Source: Pseudomonadota bacterium
GTDB lineage: Bacteria; Pseudomonadota; Gammaproteobacteria; Burkholderiales; Burkholderiaceae_B
NCBI GenBank assembly: GCA_023388835.1
Contig: JAEWFK010000056.1
Span: forward strand, 1-16,665
Reading direction: 5' to 3'
DNA length: 16,665 bases
How positions within the stretch are numbered: position 1 is the first letter of the stretch; each line of letters starts with the position of its first letter. Below the pieces are notes generated by a model. That model was given only the letters and a program-made list of their open reading frames with translations, did no database searches and was not told where the DNA came from. Shown here piece by piece: positions 7,144 through 13,987 of the stretch. The translations under genes and the position numbers were made by a program.

Positions 7144-8748
7144 ATGAAACCATTGCTCAGTATCTCCAACGTCTCCATTTCCCTGCCGCGCGGCGGTGAC
7201 CGGACGTTTGCCGTAGAAGACGTCAGCCTGGATCTGCATGCCGAAGAGATCGTGTGTGTGGTGGGAGAATCGGGGTCCGGGAAGTCCACGCTCGCGCATG
7301 CCGTGCTGGGCCTGCTTCCCAAAGGGCTGAACGTGACAGGGGGGACTATCACGCTCGGCGATCGGGACCTGCGCACAATGCCTTTTGCGCAGTTGCGTAC
7401 GGTGCGTGGCCGGCGCGTTGCGATGGTATTCCAGGAGCCGCTCAGCGCCTTGAACCCCCTCATGCGCTGCGGCAAGCAGATTGGCGAAATGTTGCGCCAG
7501 CATGGTGTACGCGATACGGGGGAAGTGGCGGAACGAGTGGCGGAGCTGCTGACGTCCGTGGGCCTGCCGGATCATCGCCGTATCGCGGATTCCTATCCCT
7601 ATCAGCTCTCGGGCGGGCAAAGACAGCGTGTCATGATCGCCATGGCCTTGGCGCTGGAACCCGAGGTTCTCATCGCGGATGAGCCGACCACGGCGCTGGA
7701 CGTCACAACGCAAGCGCAGATCCTTCAGCTCATTCGCGAGATCCAGCAGCGCAAGGGGCTGGCCGTCCTCTTCATCACCCACGATTTTGGCGTGGTATCC
7801 GAAATCGCCGACCGTATCGTCGTGATGAAGCAAGGCCGAGTCGTTGAAGCCGGCACGGCAGAGCAGATATTGGGCGCTCCGCAGAACGACTATACGCGCG
7901 GCCTGTTGGATGCTGTGCCGTCCTTCACTCCGCCGGAAGCGGATCAACAGGTGGCCCATGCCGAGCCCCTGCTCACGGTGAGCGGCCTGCGCAAGACCTA
8001 TGTTCGCAAGGGCGGTGTATTCCGGGCCGCTCAGACCTTTCCGGCCGTGAACGATGTCAGCTTTGAGATTCGTAAAGGCGAGACGGTCGGCCTGGTGGGC
8101 GAATCCGGCTCAGGAAAGTCGACCATCGGGCGCATCCTGGCGGGATTGATCTCGGCCGATTCGGGATCCGTGAAGTTGCGCAATACCGATTTACGGGCGT
8201 CGGGCGCGTTTTCGGATACCGCTATCCGGCGTGCGGTGCAGATGATTTTTCAGGACCCCTATGGTTCGTTGAACCCCCGCCATTCCGTGGCACGCATCTT
8301 GACGGGCGGCATGCGGCTGGCGGGGATGTCGTCCGCCGAAGCACTGGACCGCGCGCGCGAGCTGATGCATATGGTGAACTTGGACCCGTCCGCGCTCGAC
8401 CGGTATCCCCACGAATTTTCCGGCGGGCAGCGCCAGCGCCTGGGATTCGCCCGCGCAATCGCTGTGACGCCCGAACTGATCGTCGCGGATGAGCCAGTTT
8501 CCGCTCTGGATGTGTCGGTGCAGGACCAGGTGCTGACCATGCTCAAGAACCTGAAGCGGGAATTGCAGCTTTCCATGCTGTTCATCACGCATGACCTGCG
8601 TGTGGCTGCCCAGCTATGCGACCGGATCGTGGTGCTCAAGCAAGGCGTGGCCGTCGAGCAAGGTCCGACGCAGGAGGTCCTGCAATCGCCTCGGCATGAA
8701 TACACCCGTGAATTGATCAATGCCGTTCCCGGCCGTAGCTGGAAGTAG
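7144..8748 (+). CDS. ABC transporter ATPase, two nucleotide-binding domains fused (DppD-DppF type)
   Basis: A 534-residue protein with two complete ATPase domains. Domain 1 has Walker A GESGSGKST at 41-49, signature LSGGQ at about 155 and Walker B ending IADEPT (D179, E180). Domain 2 has GESGSGKST at about 319, FSGGQ at about 425 and VADEPVSALD (D449). Each domain ends with the YTRGLLDAVPSF/YTRELINAVPGR oligopeptide-transporter tail. One polypeptide therefore supplies both sites that DppD and DppF provide separately, as in GsiA and YejF. It drives import through the two preceding permeases. ATG at 7144 is chosen because AAGGGG lies 8 bases upstream; a GTG at 7135 overlapping the previous stop would add three residues. 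Confidence 0.93.
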   Translation: MKPLLSISNVSISLPRGGDRTFAVEDVSLDLHAEEIVCVVGESGSGKSTLAHAVLGLLPKGLNVTGGTITLGDRDLRTMPFAQLRTVRGRRVAMVFQEPLSALNPLMRCGKQIGEMLRQHGVRDTGEVAERVAELLTSVGLPDHRRIADSYPYQLSGGQRQRVMIAMALALEPEVLIADEPTTALDVTTQAQILQLIREIQQRKGLAVLFITHDFGVVSEIADRIVVMKQGRVVEAGTAEQILGAPQNDYTRGLLDAVPSFTPPEADQQVAHAEPLLTVSGLRKTYVRKGGVFRAAQTFPAVNDVSFEIRKGETVGLVGESGSGKSTIGRILAGLISADSGSVKLRNTDLRASGAFSDTAIRRAVQMIFQDPYGSLNPRHSVARILTGGMRLAGMSSAEALDRARELMHMVNLDPSALDRYPHEFSGGQRQRLGFARAIAVTPELIVADEPVSALDVSVQDQVLTMLKNLKRELQLSMLFITHDLRVAAQLCDRIVVLKQGVAVEQGPTQEVLQSPRHEYTRELINAVPGRSWK

Positions 8749-8789
8749 GCCGTTACGTCCCCTCCACTGGATTCAATACTCTTCGAACC

Positions 8790-9830
8790 ATGAAAGCATT
8801 TATTTCTCCCTCGCATGATGTCGTTTGGCCGGGTAATGCAATGATCCGCGGGCAGCTTGTGCAGCACCATGATCGCGCGGAAAGAAGTGTGGAGATTCTC
8901 GCCGCGCTCAGGGACGACTTGCACTTGGAGTGTCATTTCGTGGAACGGGCCGCCCAGCGGCCGCCCGAGCTGGCGGAAGTCCATGCGCCCGATTACCTGC
9001 AGTATCTGGAAACTGCCTGGGAAGAATGGTCGAAGGCGCCCGGCGCGTCGTTTGAGGTGCGGCCCTATATCACGGCGAATCGCTATTTCCCGGTATTGCG
9101 CACCCATATCCCGGTCGTGCAGGCTGGCCATTACCTGGGTGACGGCGGCTCGCCGCTGGTGAAGGATGCTTGGCACAACATGAATGCCAGCGTGGATACC
9201 GCCATTGAGGCCGCCGAAGCTTTGATCAGCGGTGCAGACAGCGTTTACGCCTTGCTGCGCCCCGCGGGCCACCACGCCATGCGCGACATGGCCCTGGGTG
9301 GATGCCATATCGCCAATACCGCAATCGCCGCGCAACGCCTGGCCAAACGCATGGGGCGCGTCGCGGTGCTGGATATCGACGTCCACCACGGGAATGGGAC
9401 TCAACAAATATTCTACGACCGCGATGACGTGCTGACGGTTTCCCTGCATGGCAAGCCGGAAACTTTGTTCCCGTTTATTTGCGGCTACGCCGATGAGCTT
9501 GGGACGGGGGCCGGAGAGGGCTATAACCTCAATCTGCCATTGGAAGGCGGGACCGAGATCAACGGCTACCTGAAGAGTATGGAGACCGCGATTCGGCGCA
9601 TCGTTGATTTCGGACCTGATGTGCTGGTGATCGCCACGGGGTACGACACCTTTCGTCATGATCCCTTCGGGAACCTGTGCCTGGATACGCCGGACTACCG
9701 CATTCTGGGCGATCGCATTGCCCAGCTGGACGTACCAGTGCTCTTCGTTCAGGAAGGTGGATACAAAATAGATACGCTTCGGGACAACGTGAATGCGCTG
9801 CTAGAAGGCTTTCTGGCGCGGCGGGGTTGA
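8790..9830 (+). CDS. Zinc amidohydrolase of the histone deacetylase superfamily, acetylpolyamine amidohydrolase-like
   Basis: A 346-residue arginase-deacetylase-fold enzyme. The active-site pair is RPAGHHA (H161, H162); zinc ligands are D197 and H199 in LDIDVHHGNGTQ and D286 in ATGYDTFRHDP; the transition-state tyrosine is Y325 in EGGYK. All catalytic residues are present. The insertion before the core, with GHYLGDGGSPLVKDAW, resembles the loop of bacterial acetylpolyamine amidohydrolases, which act on small acetylated amines. It lies 41 bases after the ATPase gene and 2 bases before the SDR gene, so probably in the same operon. Its likely role is removal of an acyl group from the imported compound. 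The ribosome binding site is weak. Protein deacetylase activity is a less likely alternative. Confidence 0.9.
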   Translation: MKAFISPSHDVVWPGNAMIRGQLVQHHDRAERSVEILAALRDDLHLECHFVERAAQRPPELAEVHAPDYLQYLETAWEEWSKAPGASFEVRPYITANRYFPVLRTHIPVVQAGHYLGDGGSPLVKDAWHNMNASVDTAIEAAEALISGADSVYALLRPAGHHAMRDMALGGCHIANTAIAAQRLAKRMGRVAVLDIDVHHGNGTQQIFYDRDDVLTVSLHGKPETLFPFICGYADELGTGAGEGYNLNLPLEGGTEINGYLKSMETAIRRIVDFGPDVLVIATGYDTFRHDPFGNLCLDTPDYRILGDRIAQLDVPVLFVQEGGYKIDTLRDNVNALLEGFLARRG

Positions 9831-9832
9831 GC

Positions 9833-10558
9833 ATGAGCGACCATTCCATTACGAGCCAGCCGCAGGGGCGGGTGGTGCTAATAAGCGGAGCCAGTCGCGG
9901 TATTGGGCGCGCCATTGCGCGCGCCATGCTGGATTCGGGTTGGCGAGTGAGTATCGGTACTCGTCAGCCGGTTCCCGAATTTTCGAATCTTACGTCGACC
10001 CACTTCCACTGGGCCCGGTTCGATGCACAAGATCCGGAAACCGAGCGCGAATGGGTGGCGGACGCACATCGGCACTTCGGCCGTATCGACGCTATCGTGC
10101 ATAACGCAGGAATTCTCAGTGAACGGTCCGTGATTGAGGCGACGCCACACGAGTTCGACGAGATCTTCGAGGTCAACGTGAAGTCGCCCATGCGCCTGAC
10201 ACAACAGGTTTGGCCATACCTGCAGCAGGCGCCCGAAGGCAAGGTACTGGTGATCGCTTCACTGGCGGGCAAACGTGTACGCGCGGCGGAGGGAGGCCTC
10301 TATTCCATGAGCAAAGCCGCCGCATTAATGCTGGCGCACGGCATTCGCCACGCGGGAGACGCGACGCGCATTCGTTGTACTGCCCTCTGCCCGGGCTTTG
10401 TGGCGACCGACATGGCTGCGGGCGTTGAGGACGTTATCAAAGCACAACTGACGCGGCCTGAAGAAGTCGCGCGGATCGCCAAGCTTGTTCTGGAGCTTCC
10501 CGCGACGGCGAGCGTGGCGGAAATACCGGTGAGCTGGCGAGTGGAGAGCGGGTTCTGA
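9833..10558 (+). CDS. Short-chain dehydrogenase/reductase (SDR family)
   Basis: A 241-residue classical SDR. The nucleotide-binding glycine motif is SGASRGIG (18-25), followed by HNAG at 90-93. The catalytic S143 is in VIASLAGK, with Y157 and K161 in YSMSK and the PGFVATDM segment after them. An Arg two residues beyond the glycine motif region (GTRQP) suggests NADP(H) preference, which is tentative. The start is 2 bases after the deacetylase stop, so expression is coupled. It is the last gene of the operon; it could oxidise or reduce an alcohol or aldehyde made by the upstream enzymes. A longer in-frame reading reaching back to 9677 would overlap the deacetylase and is rejected. Confidence 0.9.
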   Translation: MSDHSITSQPQGRVVLISGASRGIGRAIARAMLDSGWRVSIGTRQPVPEFSNLTSTHFHWARFDAQDPETEREWVADAHRHFGRIDAIVHNAGILSERSVIEATPHEFDEIFEVNVKSPMRLTQQVWPYLQQAPEGKVLVIASLAGKRVRAAEGGLYSMSKAAALMLAHGIRHAGDATRIRCTALCPGFVATDMAAGVEDVIKAQLTRPEEVARIAKLVLELPATASVAEIPVSWRVESGF

Positions 10559-10743
10559 AAGGGATTGATGTCGCTATCGCCCGGCTTTTCGCGCTCCGTC
10601 GTACTTGGTCATCATTTCATGAAACGCGTTGACGCCTCGGTGACATCATGCGGAGCGCCATACGATGGCAGGAAATTATCATTTCAGCCAAGCGCCCGTT
10701 ATTAATGACCTACCTGCTGCAGCATGAATCCCTGAACGGTGAA
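10559..10743. other. Intergenic region after the catabolic operon
   Basis: No gene is recognised. GCGCTCCG at 10591-10598 and CGGAGCGC at 10651-10658 are exact inverted copies 52 bases apart, with a perfect palindrome TTTCATGAAA (10615-10624) between them. No clear intrinsic terminator follows the operon. From about 10660 the sequence becomes visibly more A+T rich, marking the edge of the accessory stretch. Confidence 0.4.
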
Positions 10744-11079
10744 TTACTGAACTGCCAACACAGCGATATGGCCGACTCCCGCCGTGTGGCGGGGACGAAT
10801 CATGATTTCAACATCATGATTAAGTGCTGTCAGAAACTCCATCAGGCGCTCAACAGAAAACTGATCGAGGCGGTAATTCTTCAACGCCGAAACTTTGGGC
10901 TGAGGAATGCCGAGCAGTTCTGCAATTTCGCGCTGTTTCAGTTCGCGTGCCTTCAGTAGCTCATTCACTGCCAGAGCAAGACGTGTTTTTGTTTGACGCT
11001 CAGCAGCATCCTGAAAGCTTAAATCCTCATACACATTGCCTGTACCCAACGTGATGTCGTGATCTTTATTGTCCATCAT
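10744..11079 (-). CDS. higA: HigA-like antitoxin, XRE-family helix-turn-helix protein
   Basis: A 111-residue protein with an XRE-type helix-turn-helix at about residues 36-90 (LKQREIAELLGIPQPKVSALK) and a short basic tail ending in HIAVLAVQ, the usual form of antitoxins paired with Gp49-like HigB toxins. It would neutralise the toxin and repress the shared promoter. The frame is intact. Two ATG codons stand in tandem at 11079 and 11076, and the toxin frame's TGA stop is embedded in them, the overlap expected of a toxin-first HigBA operon. The base composition is A+T richer than the operon to the left, suggesting acquisition by transfer. The toxin gene is broken (see 11076-11456), so the antitoxin may now act only as a stand-alone DNA-binding protein. 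Confidence 0.85.
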   Translation of the reverse strand: MMDNKDHDITLGTGNVYEDLSFQDAAERQTKTRLALAVNELLKARELKQREIAELLGIPQPKVSALKNYRLDQFSVERLMEFLTALNHDVEIMIRPRHTAGVGHIAVLAVQ

Positions 11080-11456
11080 GGCTCACTTCTGCTTTCGTAA
11101 ACCTGTTGAGCGCGCTTCAGGCGCTCTTTAATAAGTTTGATAACTTACTGCGGCGTCTTGATTCCCGTTTTTGATTTTTTCTGGAAGGCATGTAAGACAT
11201 AAACCGCCCCAGCGAAGGGCACTGTATATACCGCCCGATAGGTATCGCCAACATGGTCTTCAACGATCTCAAAGACTCCCGATCCTTCTTCCTTCCAGGG
11301 CTTGGCATTCGGGTGTTTGGTTCCGAGCTGGGCCAAGCACCGCGCATAGCTCATATCAGTCTGCACGCCTTGTGGGAAGGCTTGTTAGTCTTTTTCTGCG
11401 GACCCCACCCAATGTAAGGGCTTCTCGCGGGCCAGGCTGTGCGCGTACCAGTTCAT
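11076..11456 (-). pseudogene. higB: HigB-like toxin (Gp49/RelE superfamily), disrupted by two in-frame stops
   Basis: One continuous minus-strand frame from the ATG at 11456 reads EKPLHWVGSAEKD, then TAA (11385-11387), then QAFPQGVQTDMSYARCLAQ, GTKHPNAKPWKEEGSGVFEI, VEDHVGDTYRAVYTV, FAGAVYVLHAFQKKSKTG, then TAA (11145-11147), then VIKLIKERLKRAQQVYESR and TGA at 11076-11078. Without the two TAA codons it would be a 126-residue protein matching the HigB/Gp49-like pattern from end to end. The first TAA replaces what is normally a Leu in KDLxAFP. These toxins cleave mRNA on the ribosome. The reading frame is otherwise free of shifts, so the mutations look recent. Internal restart at GTG 11366 would yield only the 73-residue middle part. 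Confidence 0.85.
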
Positions 11457-11618
11457 TCCAAGAACAAGCCTGTCGCGCTGCGCGAGACTCGCCACGCCGT
11501 CCGTCCCGCCATGACCAGCCGCGACAAGTTCATGCGATACCGTGAACCGCGCAGCATCCCATCACACTACGGCGACTGTTGCAGTAAGCCGTTTTTCGTC
11601 ACGACCCTGAACGTAGCC

Positions 11619-12245
11619 AACCCGCTACCCTTTGCCGTGGCCTACCCGAACGCGCATGTGGTGGGCACTGACCTCTCGAGTGTTTAGGTGGAACAAGGGC
11701 AGCAGGTGGTCCAGGCGCTCGGCCTGCAGAACCTGTATCTGCACGCTATGAGCTTGACGGACATCACCCCCGATTTCGGCCAGTTCGGCTACATCATTGC
11801 GCACGGTGTGTTCAGCTGGGTCCCGCCTGAAGTGCGCGAAGCCATGATGCGCATCATGCGCGACAACCTTTCGCCTACGCGCTGGAACCCTCGCCTTATG
11901 GAAGCCTGGCCGCAACGAGCAACGGAGACGCTCAGGCCCTGGTCCCCGGTTTCTCCCACATTCTGGAACAGCGTAAAGACCCGGCCTTTGGCGTAGGAAC
12001 CTACAATCTGTGGCATGACAGCATCAATCTGCGCCTGCAGGAAGCCGAAGCGTGGCTTTTGCCGTACATCAACTGCAGCAACACCCGCAAGCAACTGGCC
12101 ACGCTGCTGCGCGATGCGCTCAGTGCGGGCAAGGTGCCGAACACGGATGGAAAGTCTTTGAAGGGCCAGCGCAATCTGGATGCTGTGGCTGGCAATCGTT
12201 GGCAAACTGCTCGATCTTCTGAAGCGGCAGGGCGTGCTGGTATAG
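11619..12245 (+). pseudogene. Degraded SAM-dependent methyltransferase with regulatory domain
   Basis: Pieces of one methyltransferase are recognisable in shifting frames. The first, PFAVAYPNAHVVGTDLSS, is followed by an in-frame TAG (11685-11687, probably from CAG), then VEQGQQVVQALGLQN, the LHAMSLTDITPDFGQF block and IIAHGVFSWVPPEVREAMM up to RDNLSP near 11877. The sequence then shifts frame with apparent loss of a large internal part. The C-terminal regulatory domain resumes near 11960 (LEQRKDPAFGVGTYNLWHDS) and runs to DGKSLKGQRNLDAVAGN. A further shift gives the true end LLDLLKRQGVLV and TAG at 12243-12245. The glycine-rich SAM motif at the N-terminus is missing or scrambled; nothing recognisable lies between 11457 and 11618. 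The left boundary is approximate. Not expected to be functional. Confidence 0.78.
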
Positions 12246-12252
12246 TGTTTCG

Positions 12253-12276
12253 CGGGCGTCTGGGCGCCCGGCTTTT
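12253..12276 (+). terminator. Intrinsic terminator of the methyltransferase relic
   Basis: CGGGCG and CGCCCG form a 6-bp G+C-rich stem with a 6-base loop, followed by GCTTTT. It begins 7 bases after the relic's stop codon, the position expected for its own terminator. Confidence 0.6.
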
Positions 12277-12991
12277 CATGTCGTATATCTCGCCGAGAGA
12301 CCGTAACAACATTGCCGAGTGCAGCCAGAAAATTGTCCGGTTCCGTGAACTGGCGCTCGCGTAGAAAGCCCTGGTATTGGCCCTCGCAAAGAAGCCGAGG
12401 AGGGGCGATAGTGTTCATTGCTCATGTCGCCGTGCATTCTTGGTCTGCGCCGGCCATGGGATTCGTTTCTCTCAATGCATCCTCATGGAAAGTACCCCCC
12501 TGGCGGGCGTGGCCGGACTCGCTTCGGGCTACCCGTATCCGTTTCTCTTGAGGCGGGCTGAATACATCGAGGTCGGCCGTTCGGGTAAAGCTGTGCCCGG
12601 GTCTGTGCAGCGCCACCACTTGGGCCTGGCGCTCGCGGCCGGTGTGGCTCCGCGCGAACTACGGGCTTGTACACGGGGGTTGGGCAATTGCTCGGTCCAC
12701 GCCACGATAGTGTCGGCGCAAGTATTCGCTCGCCGCCTCAAGTTGGGTTTCCGTGCTCATGTGGGTGTTTGCCATGTTCTCGACGGGGCGAAAGGTGCTG
12801 CCCACGACGTGGGGTTTCGTCGATGTCGCGCGTGACAAAAACCCGTCTGCATGTTCGCTTTAGCCCCACGCGAGTCGCGCTTGAAGATTTGTTCTCCCGG
12901 CACCATGGAATTTCGCAGCTTGCGATCGATTCCTGTCCATCGTAAGCGACGGCCCGCGTTCGACCTGACCTACGTCGACAATGAAGCCGAT
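12277..12991. other. About 700 bases with no recognisable gene
   Basis: Several open frames of 60-150 codons exist on both strands, but none shows a recognised family, a good ribosome binding site or consistent codon use. On the minus strand, protein-like fragments occur in different frames: TKPHVVGSTFRPVENM followed by THMSTETQLEAASEYLRRHY (about 12700-12815), and ALHRPGHSFTRTADLDVFS (about 12550-12615). This pattern suits a heavily decayed minus-strand gene, whose family I do not recognise. No repeat, insertion-sequence end or tRNA was seen. Confidence 0.4.
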
Positions 12992-13987
12992 TTATTGCAG
13001 ACTGACCCCCGCAGCTTGAGCGGTCGCTTTAACGAACTCAGTCTCTTCAACGACGCGTTTGCGTAGCGCTGGGGCGCCGCCCGTACCAGGCAAGTAGCCC
13101 AGTTCAAGCAGGCGCTCCTGCGTAGCCGGCGCACTGAGCGCCTTTTCCACTGCAGCGGTTAAGCGCTGCACGATGGGTTGCGGGGTCCCGGCGGGGGCGA
13201 ACACGGCATTCCATACTGGGAAAGTACAGTCGGGCACTCCCGCCTCTTCGCACGTGGGCACATTTGGCAGAGGCGAGAGGCGCTCGGGTCCGAGCACAGC
13301 CAGCGCGCGCAGCTTGCCTGAATCGATGAGCGCAGCCTGCTCGGCGGTCGTCAAACTCATGTCGATCTGCCCCGCCATCAAGTCCGCCATTGCGGGCGCT
13401 CCGCCGCGATAAGGGACGTGCAGAAACTTCGCGCCGGATCGTGCTTGCAGCATCTCCATGGCCAAGTGCACGGCCGCGCCCTGGCCGGTTGAGCCGTAGG
13501 AGGCTTTGCCCGGGTTGGCCTTGCCATACTCGACGAGCTCCTTGAGCGAGTTCACCGGCAAGCGTTCAGGGTTGATTACCAGGACATAAGAGGTCGTGCC
13601 GATCAGCGAGATGGGTTCAAAGTCCCTGACTGGGTCGTATTGCAGGTTCTTGATCACCACCGGCGCGCCGGTATGGGTGGATCCGGATCCCAGCAGTAAG
13701 GTGTAGCCGTCGGGCGCTGCACGCGCGACGGCGGCAGCACCGATCGTGCTGCCCCCGCCCGTGCGGTTCTCTACCACCACGCTTTGGCCGAGGTCCTCCT
13801 GCATGCTGGCAGCGATCATGCGCCCCAGCGTATCGGCCGTGCCGCCCGCCGAGAACGGTACGACCATTTTCATGCTGCGGTTGGGAAAGTCCTGGGCCGC
13901 GGCTGGGCCCACTGCTATGGCGCCCACGAGCGTGAGCGACAAGGCGGCAAACAGTTTACGCAAGGGATGGAGCAGTGGGCGATTCAT
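12992..13987 (-). CDS. Bug/TctC-family periplasmic solute-binding protein
   Basis: A 331-residue exported protein. The signal peptide spans residues 1-31 (basic LRK, hydrophobic core, cleavage after PAAA). The mature start QDFPNRSMKMVVPFSAGGTAD carries the Bug-family motif (PFxxGGxxD) that forms the ligand pocket; later blocks are VPYRGGAPAMADLMAGQID, LAVLGPERLSPLPNVPT and the ending expected for the family. Bug receptors bind carboxylates and other small organic compounds for tripartite tricarboxylate transporters or sensing. No tctA/tctB membrane genes are present in the window, so this is an orphan receptor of the kind abundant in Bordetella and relatives. Its start overlaps the hydrolase stop (ATGA), so the two are co-expressed and the ligand may be a product or substrate of the hydrolase. 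Confidence 0.93.
   Translation of the reverse strand: MNRPLLHPLRKLFAALSLTLVGAIAVGPAAAQDFPNRSMKMVVPFSAGGTADTLGRMIAASMQEDLGQSVVVENRTGGGSTIGAAAVARAAPDGYTLLLGSGSTHTGAPVVIKNLQYDPVRDFEPISLIGTTSYVLVINPERLPVNSLKELVEYGKANPGKASYGSTGQGAAVHLAMEMLQARSGAKFLHVPYRGGAPAMADLMAGQIDMSLTTAEQAALIDSGKLRALAVLGPERLSPLPNVPTCEEAGVPDCTFPVWNAVFAPAGTPQPIVQRLTAAVEKALSAPATQERLLELGYLPGTGGAPALRKRVVEETEFVKATAQAAGVSLQ

Noticed and set aside
6985..7959. 324-codon minus-strand frame
   Set aside because: Antisense to the permease/ATPase junction with no motif.
8259..9659. 466-codon minus-strand frame
   Set aside because: Runs antisense across the end of the ATPase gene and most of the deacetylase gene; no recognisable domain.
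9677..9832. Upstream extension of the SDR frame
   Set aside because: It overlaps the conserved C-terminal part of the deacetylase; the ATG at 9833 gives a normal SDR N-terminus.
10574..10645. Short minus-strand frame ending in FHEMMTKYDGARKAGR that looks like a protein C-terminus
   Set aside because: Only 24 codons between stops, no start, no recognised family; too little to call a gene fragment.
11789..12418. 209-codon minus-strand frame
   Set aside because: Mostly antisense to the methyltransferase relic, whose plus-strand blocks are recognisable; the remaining part has no family resemblance.
12377..12835. 152-codon plus-strand frame
   Set aside because: No recognised domain, and competing protein-like fragments lie on the other strand.
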